Assembly (NCBI RefSeq): GCF_000685155.1
Contig: NZ_JMIY01000002.1
Coordinates: 11,131-57,517, forward strand
Length of the DNA: 46,387 nucleotides
From: Candidatus Methanoperedens nitratireducens
Lineage (GTDB): Archaea > Halobacteriota > Methanosarcinia > Methanosarcinales > Methanoperedenaceae
Direction: 5' to 3'
The notes beneath the pieces were generated by a model. That model had not been told where the DNA came from. It worked only from the letters and a program-made list of their open reading frames with translations, and ran no database searches. Each line of letters opens with the position of its first letter. Within the stretch, counting starts at the first letter, position 1. This document shows, one piece after another, positions 39,087 through 46,387 of this stretch. The position numbers and the translations under genes are program-made.

Positions 39087-39905
39087 TCAGGCTTTTACAG
39101 CCACCTTTATCACACTCTCGACTTTAACCCTGGCGATCTTCTCATGCGCAAGCTCTGCTGCTTTCTTTCCAGCAAGGAGCATTCCACCGAAGGTCGGCCC
39201 CATGCGCGGTGCACCGTATGTTGATGTAGCAGCCATGCCTGCCACTATAAGCCCGGGGTATATCTCATGCGTGAGTTCCACGGTCTGTTTCTCTGCCTCA
39301 TCTACCCAGAGGGAGCCGCAGCCTTTAGGTTCAGGTATTTTTTGCCTTTGCTCGCTCAGTCGTTTGACAAGGATCGAGTCGTGGCCTGTAGCATCTATTA
39401 CCACTTTTGATCTGATCGCAATAGGGTCCATGCATGTCATGAATGTGGGCATGTGCTTTGCTGGGAACCACTGAATGACCACACCTTCAACATGATCTTC
39501 CTTGAGTACCAGATCATCCACGTTGGTGGAGTTGAGTAGCTTTACGCCTGCACTGCACGCGCTTGCCAGCATCTTTGAGACCATATCAAAAGAATCACAG
39601 ACATACAGTCCGTCCCCGGCCTCTTTAAGAGTTACTCCACATTCTTCAAGTATCTTATTTGCAGGCGCTCTAACCGTGTTCTTGGGCATAAGATAGCCTC
39701 CCTGCCACATCCCGCCGCCGGCATAGAGATTCCTCTCGATCATCACGGTCTTATGTCCCAGTTCTGCAGCGTATTTTGCTGCCGCTACACCGCACGGTCC
39801 TGAGCCGACAACGACAACATCGCTATCAAGAATGTTCTGTATAAAATCATCCAGGAATTCATTTACTATTGTTTTTGTGACCTGTATCTCGCTAATATCT
39901 GTCAT
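39087..39905 (-). CDS. thi4: Thiazole synthase Thi4 family, with active-site-position Cys
   Basis: This 272-residue FAD/NAD-dependent enzyme makes the thiazole precursor of thiamine (or a ribose phosphate-related product) from NAD and glycine. The dinucleotide fold is VVVGSGPCGVAAAKYAAELG, followed by ERNLYAGGGMWQGG and the C-terminal GPTFGGMLLAGKKAAE. At the position where yeast Thi4 has its sulfur-donor Cys (before MDP) this protein reads MTCMDP, with Cys158. Some archaeal homologues have His there and use free sulfide. I chose the ATG at 39905 (GGTGA upstream); the frame extends 30 poor-quality codons further. AGATATATATG at about 39990-40000 is the probable TATA box. Confidence 0.88.
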   Translation of the reverse strand: MTDISEIQVTKTIVNEFLDDFIQNILDSDVVVVGSGPCGVAAAKYAAELGHKTVMIERNLYAGGGMWQGGYLMPKNTVRAPANKILEECGVTLKEAGDGLYVCDSFDMVSKMLASACSAGVKLLNSTNVDDLVLKEDHVEGVVIQWFPAKHMPTFMTCMDPIAIRSKVVIDATGHDSILVKRLSEQRQKIPEPKGCGSLWVDEAEKQTVELTHEIYPGLIVAGMAATSTYGAPRMGPTFGGMLLAGKKAAELAHEKIARVKVESVIKVAVKA

Positions 39906-40061
39906 AGTTTCACCATACGTTAAGAATAATTGGTTTTCCAGGGCAATATGAGCCTGAAAGTAAACACACAGAAGGGAAAATTGTCCTGAAAACATATATA
40001 TCTAACGCAAAAGCACAATTCATCCTGGTACCTTTTGCCTGCCATTAACGCATACATTACT

Positions 40062-40102
40062 AACAAAAAATTTATTTATATGGAAAAACATCTCACCCCG
40101 AA
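40062..40102 (+). promoter_or_regulatory. Promoter of small membrane protein, probably leaderless
   Basis: AAATTTATTTATAT (about 40068-40081) is a strong TATA-like box 22-35 bases before the ATG at 40103. No ribosome site is visible between them. Confidence 0.4.
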
Positions 40103-40441
40103 ATGGAAAAAACGATAATTACGGGTGCTTCGGTTATATTCTCACTTACAGGGCTCTATTTTGTGGTACGTATCTGGCAAAAATGGAAAAACACTGATAT
40201 TGATGTTCTTAAAGCCAGGGTTTTCCTTAATAAAAAATTTCTGGAAAAGAACTGGAAATATGTCTTTCTCTCAGGTGCGTCACTGGCAGCTCACCAGTCC
40301 ATAGATTTCCTGCTATCCATAAATTACATCACAAGTACAGGCTGGATAGATAAACTATCCGGGTTTCTGGAATTAATGGCGCTTGTTTTCCTTGTTATTC
40401 TGGCTTACGGATGGTTCAGGGTTATCTATCCACAAAAATAA
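40103..40441 (+). CDS. Small three-helix membrane protein
   Basis: This 112-residue protein has hydrophobic segments at about 5-24, 52-74 and 86-106. A positively charged stretch (WQKWKNTDIDVLKARVFLNKKFLEKNWKY) separates the first two. It has no Cys or recognisable active site. The product resembles small uncharacterised membrane proteins common in Methanosarcinales. It is transcribed alone, between thi4 (divergent) and valS (convergent). Confidence 0.7.
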   Translation: MEKTIITGASVIFSLTGLYFVVRIWQKWKNTDIDVLKARVFLNKKFLEKNWKYVFLSGASLAAHQSIDFLLSINYITSTGWIDKLSGFLELMALVFLVILAYGWFRVIYPQK

Positions 40442-40450
40442 TCCTGATAA

Positions 40451-43018
40451 TTAACGCATAATTACGATTATAGCGTTTCCCACTTCAAGAACATCGACTG
40501 CCTTTCCTTTTAAGAGCCTCTCCTTTTCAATAATAAGATACGATGGGTCAAGGGTAATACTCTCACCTTCAACAGAGAGAGTAATGCTGCCTGATCCAGC
40601 CTGTTCCATTACTCTTATCGGATCTTCACTCATCAGGGCAGAAGCTATGGATTTTGCTTTATCCCTGTATTTCTTGCCAAGAACTTTCATGTTGGGCTTA
40701 ACCTCTGTGGGCACGATCTCAAAATCCGGTGCTCCAGTTCTGAGCAAAACCCGGGTATTAGCAGCACCGGCAATATCAGATGCATTCGTGATAGATGAGT
40801 AAAGCTCTATGCCCCGAAGTGGCGCATTCAGTGCAATACCGTGCTCTGATTTATAGCGCCTGATAGCGCCTGTTATATCCTTTATCAGTTCACCTGTGGC
40901 TTCAGCATCCTCGTCTATGAGGGACTCATCTGCTTCTGGCCACGTCTGGAGATGGATACTGTCCTGCTTTATGTGCGAGTATACCTCTTCTGAGAAGTAG
41001 GGTATAAATGGCGCAAGAAGCCGCGAGAGCGTATCAAGCGTAATAAATAGCGTATGCTGTGCAGCCTGTTTTCCTTCGCCCTCTCCATACAGCCTCCATT
41101 TTACAAGTTCTATATAATTATCTGCCAGGGTATCCCAGGCAAATCCACGGATTGCTTTGAAGGTCTCATCAAACTGATAGGCATCCATCTTCTCTGTTGT
41201 TTCTTTTACAAGCCTGTTCAACCTGCTCAGGAGCCATCTGTCTATGGGAGTGAATTCTGCTTGCTGGTCTGAGATATGGGGAAGGGAGAACCGCACAATG
41301 CTCCAGAGCTTCTGCAGGAACCTTGAGCCTGCAACCACATCCTTCCAGCTGAATATGATATCCGAACCTGTACTGCCCCCTATAGCAGCCCACTGTCTGA
41401 AGGCATCTGCGCCGTACTTCCTGATAACCTCCTCAGGTACAACGAAGTTATTGCGCGATTTGCTCATCTTGTGCCCGTCTTCGCCAAGTACCATTCCATT
41501 GAGCAGGATGGTATTCCAGGGCTTTATGTCAAGAAGGGCTTTTGACCGCAATATCGTGTAAAAAGCCCATGTTCGGATGATATCATAACCCTGCGGCCGA
41601 AGCTGTGTGGGCAGAAGAAGAGGCCGGTCACTCAGCCAGCCTGCAACATGGAGTACAGAGATGGATGAATCCATCCAGGTATCGAGCACATCATCCTCTC
41701 CCTTAAGCTCAGTAGAGCCGCATTCACAGGGCTCTGGCGGCGCTTTCTGTGCAGGGTCAATCGGCAGCCATTCTTCTTTTGCCACCTTCACAGTACCGCA
41801 GCGGGTGCAGTACCATGCAGGAATAGGAGTGGCAAAGATCCTCTGCCTTGAGATGCACCAGTCCCATTCCATAGTCCCTGTCCAGTTCTCAAGCCTGACT
41901 TTCATATAATCAGGAACCCAGGTGATATCATTCGCTGTATCCATGATCTCTTCAGAGATGATCTTGACAAACCACTGTCTCTCAGAGAGGATCTCGATCG
42001 GTGTCTTGCACCGCCAGCACATGCCCACGTTCTGGGTGATCTCTTCCTGCCTGTAGAGGATTCCCTCTTTCTTCATGTCCTCGATTATCGCTCTCTTGCA
42101 CTCTTCTGTGGTCATGCCTGCGTACCTGCCCGCAAGCTCTGTCATCCTCCCTGTCTTATCGATGGCTTTGCGCAGGGGAAGATTATGTTCAACCCACCAT
42201 CTCACGTCCTGCTTATCTCCAAAGGTACATATCATCACAGCACCTGTACCGAATGAGGGATCGACATTCTTATCAGCGATCACCCTGACCCTGTGGCCAA
42301 ATATCGGTACTCTGATCTCTGTACCAGCATACTCATGGTATCTCTCATCATCCGGATGAATAGCGACTGCAACGCAGGCTGCAAGAAGTTCGGGTCTTGT
42401 TGTGGCTATCTTGATATGATCAAAGTTGAGGTAATTAAGAGTAGTAGAGCGGGTATCGTATTCTACCTCTGCGAATGCAATAGCGGTCTCGCATCTAGGG
42501 CACCAGTTCACAGGATGGTTCTGCTGGTAGACCCTGCCGCTGTTATACATCCTGACAAAGGATGTCTGGGTCTTGCCATAATAGGAAGGCTCCATGGTTA
42601 TGTACTCGTTGCTCCAGTCGATGGAGAATCCCAGGCGCCGCAGGGTCTTTCTCATGCGCTCGATGTTCTTTGTTGTAAGCTCAACGCACATGCGCCGAAA
42701 CTCCTCGCGCGAGACCTGGCTCTTGGTGATGCCGTACAGCTCCTCCACTTTCACCTCAGTTGGCAGGCCGTGGCAGTCCCAGCCCTCAGGGAACATCACG
42801 TTGTAACCGCGCATCCTCTTATAGCGCGCCACAAAATCGATATAGCACCAGTTAAGCGCATTGCCGATATGGAAGTTCCCTGTCGGGTACGGCGGCGGCG
42901 TGTCTATGACGAACCTGGGTTCCTGTGAGTTCCAGTCGAAATAGAACATGGAGTCCTGCCATGTGTTCATCCATTTTTCTTCAATAACGTTATAATTATA
43001 TTCTTTCGGAAGTTCCAT
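40451..43018 (-). CDS. valS: Valyl-tRNA synthetase
   Basis: This class Ia synthetase of about 855 residues charges tRNA-Val. It has the HIGH motif in [17 protein letters not shown] (about residue 45) and the large editing domain starting after [16 protein letters not shown]. Zinc-type Cys pairs are present ([21 protein letters not shown]). The KMSKS loop is [11 protein letters not shown], and an anticodon-binding helical domain follows. The ATG at 43018 is preferred; a TTG four codons earlier is in frame. It faces the ATPase operon across a divergent spacer of about 110 bases. Confidence 0.96.
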   Translation of the reverse strand: MELPKEYNYNVIEEKWMNTWQDSMFYFDWNSQEPRFVIDTPPPYPTGNFHIGNALNWCYIDFVARYKRMRGYNVMFPEGWDCHGLPTEVKVEELYGITKSQVSREEFRRMCVELTTKNIERMRKTLRRLGFSIDWSNEYITMEPSYYGKTQTSFVRMYNSGRVYQQNHPVNWCPRCETAIAFAEVEYDTRSTTLNYLNFDHIKIATTRPELLAACVAVAIHPDDERYHEYAGTEIRVPIFGHRVRVIADKNVDPSFGTGAVMICTFGDKQDVRWWVEHNLPLRKAIDKTGRMTELAGRYAGMTTEECKRAIIEDMKKEGILYRQEEITQNVGMCWRCKTPIEILSERQWFVKIISEEIMDTANDITWVPDYMKVRLENWTGTMEWDWCISRQRIFATPIPAWYCTRCGTVKVAKEEWLPIDPAQKAPPEPCECGSTELKGEDDVLDTWMDSSISVLHVAGWLSDRPLLLPTQLRPQGYDIIRTWAFYTILRSKALLDIKPWNTILLNGMVLGEDGHKMSKSRNNFVVPEEVIRKYGADAFRQWAAIGGSTGSDIIFSWKDVVAGSRFLQKLWSIVRFSLPHISDQQAEFTPIDRWLLSRLNRLVKETTEKMDAYQFDETFKAIRGFAWDTLADNYIELVKWRLYGEGEGKQAAQHTLFITLDTLSRLLAPFIPYFSEEVYSHIKQDSIHLQTWPEADESLIDEDAEATGELIKDITGAIRRYKSEHGIALNAPLRGIELYSSITNASDIAGAANTRVLLRTGAPDFEIVPTEVKPNMKVLGKKYRDKAKSIASALMSEDPIRVMEQAGSGSITLSVEGESITLDPSYLIIEKERLLKGKAVDVLEVGNAIIVIMR

Positions 43019-43084
43019 ACTCACGGTCAAATAACCTGCATTATAAATAGAATTATCGGTTCTTGGATTTACCGATCTAATAAA

Positions 43085-43127
43085 CCTCCAAAATATTTAA
43101 TACCTTGAAAGTTGAGTACAATCCTGC
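43085..43127 (+). promoter_or_regulatory. Promoter of twin-ATPase operon, probably leaderless
   Basis: AAAATATTTAATACC (43090-43104) lies about 25-35 bases before the ATG at 43128, with no Shine-Dalgarno sequence between. It fits an archaeal TATA box with a leaderless message. Confidence 0.45.
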
Positions 43128-44060
43128 ATGGTGGTAGAAAATCCATTTCTGAATAGAGTGATGATCAAGAACCCTGATGAGTTCTTCGGACGCAAAAATG
43201 AGCTTCGGGCAATCTTCAGCAGGCTCTCGAATCTTCAAAGTTCTGATGTTTATGGAGAACGGAAAATTGGAAAATCTTCTTTACTATACTACATTTTCTT
43301 AAAAATACCTGAGAAATTAGGCAATGATTATAAGATCGCGTATATTGATCTGCAAGGTGCTGAGTGCCAAACAGTTGAGGGGTTTCTAAGATACTGCCTT
43401 AGAGAAGTAGGTCTTAATCCAGAAGTTATCAATCCATCAAATAGTCATAATAAAAATTTGATGGTCTTTTCAGAATCAGTAAGAGAATTAAGGAAGAAAA
43501 ATAAGCCTGTGCTTCTAATAGACGAATTTGAACGGATTATTAAAAGACCCGAATTTGATAATGATTTCTTTGATACAATGAGAAGTCTTGGAAATAATGG
43601 TGATATTGCATATGTTACCGCTTCTTTACACTCTTTAAAAACGCTATGTATAGAAGGGCATTTTACTTCACCTTTATATAATATTTTCTCCGAAGTTCCT
43701 CTGGGGCTGCTCTCTCCTGAAGAGACTATCGAATTTTTATCAGCAAAAAGAGAAGGTATTGAGTTTACAGAAAAAGAGATCGAGTTCATCAAAGAGATTG
43801 CCAATAATAATCCACTCCACCTGCAAATCGCCTGTTATCATGTTTTTGAGAATAAGAGACATAAATGGGATGAGAAGAAATTAAGAAAAAAAATTGAAAA
43901 AGAGTTTAAAAATTTTGATGATAAATGGGCGAGAAAAGAACGGGGCATTATAAAAGGGGGCAAGTCGCTTTTTAATTGGATCAAAGAGCGTACAAGTATA
44001 GAGATCGGCAGCAAAGGCGTAACTTTAAATAGCAGTGAAAAGGCGAATAGACCAAAATGA
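43128..44060 (+). CDS. P-loop ATPase, STAND/archaeal ATPase-like (twin-ATPase gene 1)
   Basis: This 310-residue soluble ATPase starts with the NPFLNRVMIKNPDEFFGRKNE element typical of STAND-like and archaeal ATPases (split across residues 5-25). It has Walker A GERKIGKSS (43-51), Walker B PVLLIDEFERI (127-137), and a sensor-like AYVTASLHS. A C-terminal lid domain contains PLGLLSPEETIEFLSA and NNPLHLQIACYHVFE. It closely parallels the C-terminal domain of the next gene, whose start overlaps its stop (ATGA). No effector domain is fused. A sensor or regulatory role with the membrane partner is likely, possibly in stress or defence. Confidence 0.78.
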   Translation: MVVENPFLNRVMIKNPDEFFGRKNELRAIFSRLSNLQSSDVYGERKIGKSSLLYYIFLKIPEKLGNDYKIAYIDLQGAECQTVEGFLRYCLREVGLNPEVINPSNSHNKNLMVFSESVRELRKKNKPVLLIDEFERIIKRPEFDNDFFDTMRSLGNNGDIAYVTASLHSLKTLCIEGHFTSPLYNIFSEVPLGLLSPEETIEFLSAKREGIEFTEKEIEFIKEIANNNPLHLQIACYHVFENKRHKWDEKKLRKKIEKEFKNFDDKWARKERGIIKGGKSLFNWIKERTSIEIGSKGVTLNSSEKANRPK

Positions 44061-46294
44061 GCATAACTAAAAATGAAATAAAGGTTTCTTTTCACCAGAT
44101 ATATCAGTGCGTATTCAAACCCATTACTTTTACTGAGTCCATAGAGAATCTGGATAAAAAAAGTAAAATAAAATTGTTATTTAAACTATCTTTTTATAGT
44201 CTTATAATTTCAATTGTAATTGATACACTTATTGGAACTATAATCTCTTATTTAGGATACAAGTTTGACTGGATAGGATTGTTATTATTCATTTCATTTG
44301 GCATTGCATTGGGCATTGCATGGGGCATTGGGTGGGGCATTGGGTGGGGCATTGCAGTGGGCATTGGATGGGGCATTGCAGGGGGCATTGCAGGAGGCAT
44401 TGCATTGGGCATTACAGGGGGCATTGCAGTGGACGTTGCATTGGGCATTGCAGGGGGCATTATAGGGGGCATTACAGTGGGCGTTGCAGTGGGCATTGCA
44501 GGGATCATTGCAGGAGGCATTGGATGGGGCATTGCAGTGGGCATTGCATTAGGCATTACAGTGGGCATTGCAGGAGGCATTGCAGGGAGTATTGCGTTTA
44601 TAGCTTCATATTTTAGAGTTTTTTATATTTTTCCTCAGTTGGTACAATACTGGCGTTTTAAAATTTTTGGACATGAACCATTTAGCCTGTTTAGGAATTC
44701 ACCCATTTACTGGGATGAAGTTATCGTAATGCCTCTTCCATTTTTGACCAATTTTCTTGTTTCGTTGGTAAATATAAATAGAAATGAAGGATTAAAAGAG
44801 GTTGAATTTGTATCATCTAAAAGACCAACACAAAGAAAAGCAGCATTTTCTGCTCTTTTAGAAATAACAATTCAGGATTTGAGTAGATTCAAAACTATAG
44901 AAGAAATAGCAGAAGTCTCAAATAACCTCTCTTTTATATCTGCTTTCAGAAGTTCTTTATCTGAAGAATTTAGCAGTGCTGTTAGGAATATAGAAGAGAT
45001 ATCTATCGATGCTAAAAGCTATCTAGATTCTACAAGCGACTATAATAAACTTAAAAATTTAAATGTTCTGGCAGATGACATAGATAAACTCAAGAAAACG
45101 TTAATCGCTACAAAGGGTCCTGTAGGATACAAGTTCCATTCAGTTGCAGAAAAATGGTTACAAATAATAAAAGAAGAAAATAACAAATTTATATGTCTTA
45201 AAAAAGATACATTCCAAGAAATCTCAAACCCCTATATCTTTGGAAATCCTGTGAGACCTGAGGATAAATCAAGATTATTTGTTGGTAGGAAGGACATTAT
45301 CAGAGAGATCGAATCAAATCTATCAAATATTTCTCAGAAGCCGACACTATTCTTATACGGACGAAGGAGAGTCGGCAAATCATCTGTACTGATCAATCTT
45401 CCAGGACATTTAGGCAAGCAGTATGCTTCCGCATATATCGACTGTCAGGATGCCAGAGCGAGAGAAAGCCCTGCTTCTTTCTGCTACAGCCTTTCAAGAT
45501 CGATATATAATTCACTGGGAGACAGGAGCGTTTCCTCAAAGCACCTGCCTTTTGAGTCGTTCCAAAAAAATCCTTTTACGGTACTCGGCGGCTGGTTTGA
45601 CGAGATTGAAAAAACGCTCGGCGCAGAGAATATGTTAGTGTTAATTACCTTCGATGAATATGAAAAATTAGAAGAATCAATACTCACAGGCGCTTTGTCT
45701 GTTGAAGTGCTCGATCAACTGCGTAATATTATACAGCATAGAAGGCATTTTGTTGTGTTAATCGCAGGGAGTAGAGAATTAAACGAGCTTAAATTAAACT
45801 GGTCGGATTATCTGATAAGCGCCAAAACGATAAAACTGGGCTATTTATCAGAGGATGATGCAAGAATACTGATCACCAATCCCATTGATGATTTCAGCTT
45901 AAATTACGAGGGCGGGGAAAAAGGAGAGGTCGTTAATAAGATAATAAATGTCACAAGCTGCCAGCCTTATCTGGTGCAGGCTTTATGCTTTGAGCTTGTT
46001 AACTATTTAAATTCACAGTGCAGGAGGGTAGCAGGGCTGGAGGATGTTGATATCGCCATAGAAAAGGTACTGGTTTCAGCAGAGAATTATTTCTATTATA
46101 TCTGGAACTCGGAATGCTCGGAGAACGAGAAAAAGTATCTTAAACGGCTTATAAATAATCTGCCGATAGATGGGGATGAAAAAGAGATTAATTCGCTTGT
46201 AAAGAAAGAGATTATTGAGAAAGCAGATGAAGGTTATAAGTTCAAAGTTGAATTAATGAAAAAGTGGATTGAAAAAAATAATTCAGGCTTTTGA
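44057..46294 (+). CDS. Membrane-anchored P-loop ATPase with GIAx repeats (twin-ATPase gene 2)
   Basis: This 745-residue protein has four parts. An N-terminal segment holds one or two hydrophobic helices (about 35-80). Residues 82-181 are 25 tetrapeptides of GIAx type, followed by a further helix (about 181-196). A helical linker region runs from about 200 to 390. The ATPase domain (395-745) has FVGRKDIIREIE, Walker A GRRRVGKSS (435-443), Walker B LVLITFDEYEKL with Asp533-Glu534, VVLIAGSRELNEL and LGYLSEDDARILITNP. The repeats look like a glycine-zipper membrane module. Overlap with gene 1 implies a two-ATPase complex at the membrane. The effector or signal is unknown. Confidence 0.78.
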   Translation: MSITKNEIKVSFHQIYQCVFKPITFTESIENLDKKSKIKLLFKLSFYSLIISIVIDTLIGTIISYLGYKFDWIGLLLFISFGIALGIAWGIGWGIGWGIAVGIGWGIAGGIAGGIALGITGGIAVDVALGIAGGIIGGITVGVAVGIAGIIAGGIGWGIAVGIALGITVGIAGGIAGSIAFIASYFRVFYIFPQLVQYWRFKIFGHEPFSLFRNSPIYWDEVIVMPLPFLTNFLVSLVNINRNEGLKEVEFVSSKRPTQRKAAFSALLEITIQDLSRFKTIEEIAEVSNNLSFISAFRSSLSEEFSSAVRNIEEISIDAKSYLDSTSDYNKLKNLNVLADDIDKLKKTLIATKGPVGYKFHSVAEKWLQIIKEENNKFICLKKDTFQEISNPYIFGNPVRPEDKSRLFVGRKDIIREIESNLSNISQKPTLFLYGRRRVGKSSVLINLPGHLGKQYASAYIDCQDARARESPASFCYSLSRSIYNSLGDRSVSSKHLPFESFQKNPFTVLGGWFDEIEKTLGAENMLVLITFDEYEKLEESILTGALSVEVLDQLRNIIQHRRHFVVLIAGSRELNELKLNWSDYLISAKTIKLGYLSEDDARILITNPIDDFSLNYEGGEKGEVVNKIINVTSCQPYLVQALCFELVNYLNSQCRRVAGLEDVDIAIEKVLVSAENYFYYIWNSECSENEKKYLKRLINNLPIDGDEKEINSLVKKEIIEKADEGYKFKVELMKKWIEKNNSGF
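44300..44599 (+). repeat. 12-bp in-frame minisatellite coding GIAx tetrapeptides
   Basis: There are 25 units of 12 bp, typically GGCATTGCANNG, coding GIA/GIG/GIT plus a variable Leu, Trp, Val or Gly. Spacing is exact, with no unit out of frame. Codon use (GGC ATT GCA) is nearly constant, consistent with recent slippage or recombination. Confidence 0.9.
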
Positions 46295-46324
46295 TTGTTC
46301 CCTTAAGGGTGAAGATAAAATCAA

Positions 46325-46370
46325 AGGTATCTACTCAGGTTTTTTTAGAGCTGTTTAGCTCCTAATATTT
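46325..46370 (+). terminator. Possible terminator after twin-ATPase operon
   Basis: A seven-T run (46341-46347) is followed by a short hairpin, AGAGCTGTTTAGCTC, and another T-containing stretch. Archaeal RNA polymerase stops at T-runs. This is the only terminator-like feature in the last 93 bases. Confidence 0.4.
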
Positions 46371-46387
46371 TGCCTCATTACTAAGTT

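Noticed and set aside
39906-40102. Thiamine (TPP) riboswitch upstream of thi4
   Set aside because: I looked for the conserved CTGAGA and ACCTGAT segments on the minus strand and did not find them.
44248-44616. MPxA-repeat frame (minus) and GHC/GHW-repeat frame (plus) across the GIAx region
   Set aside because: Alternative readings of the 12-bp minisatellite; only the GIAx frame continues into a proper ATPase.

Overview
The window is archaeal and most likely comes from a cytochrome-rich relative of the Methanosarcinales, such as an ANME-2d/Methanoperedens-type organism. The archaeal markers are the S15 - DHH nuclease - Pcc1 operon, CofE (coenzyme F420), Taw1 (wyosine base), a DUF63 membrane protein, an archaeosortase, a bifunctional-type CobD with a Cys-rich tail, and TATA boxes about 25 bases ahead of several apparently leaderless starts. 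A cytochrome c maturation operon of the CxxxY CcmE type points to c-type cytochromes. The lineage is an inference, because no 16S rRNA or mcr gene is present.

Layout. 0.1-1.7 kb: a minus-strand pair, a C39-like papain-fold protein and an unknown 323-residue protein. 1.8-17.5 kb: mostly housekeeping genes. These are hisH, an AIR-synthase relative, cofE, an HD phosphohydrolase, nfeD plus an SPFH protein, a GNAT protein, an amino-acid dehydrogenase with both subunits of ADP-forming acyl-CoA synthetase, a tiny Cys-rich ORF overlapping thioredoxin, an MBL nuclease, pcc1/DHH/rps15, a riboflavin-pathway reductase, a response regulator, a FilR1-type regulator and a UbiA-family prenyltransferase. 17.53-18.1 kb has no convincing gene but contains inverted repeats and may be a structured RNA. 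18.1-22.1 kb: a cytochrome-like secreted protein that has lost its haem histidine, then cobamide genes and an ADP-ribosylglycohydrolase.

22.1-26.6 kb is the most unusual region. Four minus-strand genes encode secreted low-complexity proteins with almost the same signal peptide, the same GTG start context and matching hairpin terminators. Their mature parts are modular: Pro/Gly/Lys/His-rich, Arg/Glu/Leu coiled coil, octapeptide repeats plus coiled coil, and octapeptide repeats alone. Two have a well-formed 56-58-base tRNA-like element in the leader, one has a decayed copy, and the fourth lacks it through a clean indel of about 144 bp.

26.9-35.8 kb is a cytochrome c maturation and redox region: ccmE, ccmF, then two consecutive modules, each a CcmH paralogue followed by a membrane protein with a conserved MECCLV motif. 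A PCYCGC-type protein follows, then a second unit with a lipoprotein, a CCxHH membrane protein, two paralogous anchored proteins and a DUF504 protein. A palindrome, CTTTAC-N7-GTAAAG, lies directly against the TATA box of the ccmE promoter (two copies), the lipoprotein promoter and the archaeosortase promoter. I read this as one regulon linking cytochrome maturation to surface-protein processing.

36-43 kb: taw1, DUF63, archaeosortase, a SHOCT protein, a Cys-type Thi4, a small membrane protein and valS. 43.1-46.3 kb: a two-gene operon of related P-loop ATPases; the second carries about 100 residues of GIAx tetrapeptide repeats encoded by a 12-bp minisatellite. I found no CRISPR array, insertion sequence, rRNA or complete tRNA.
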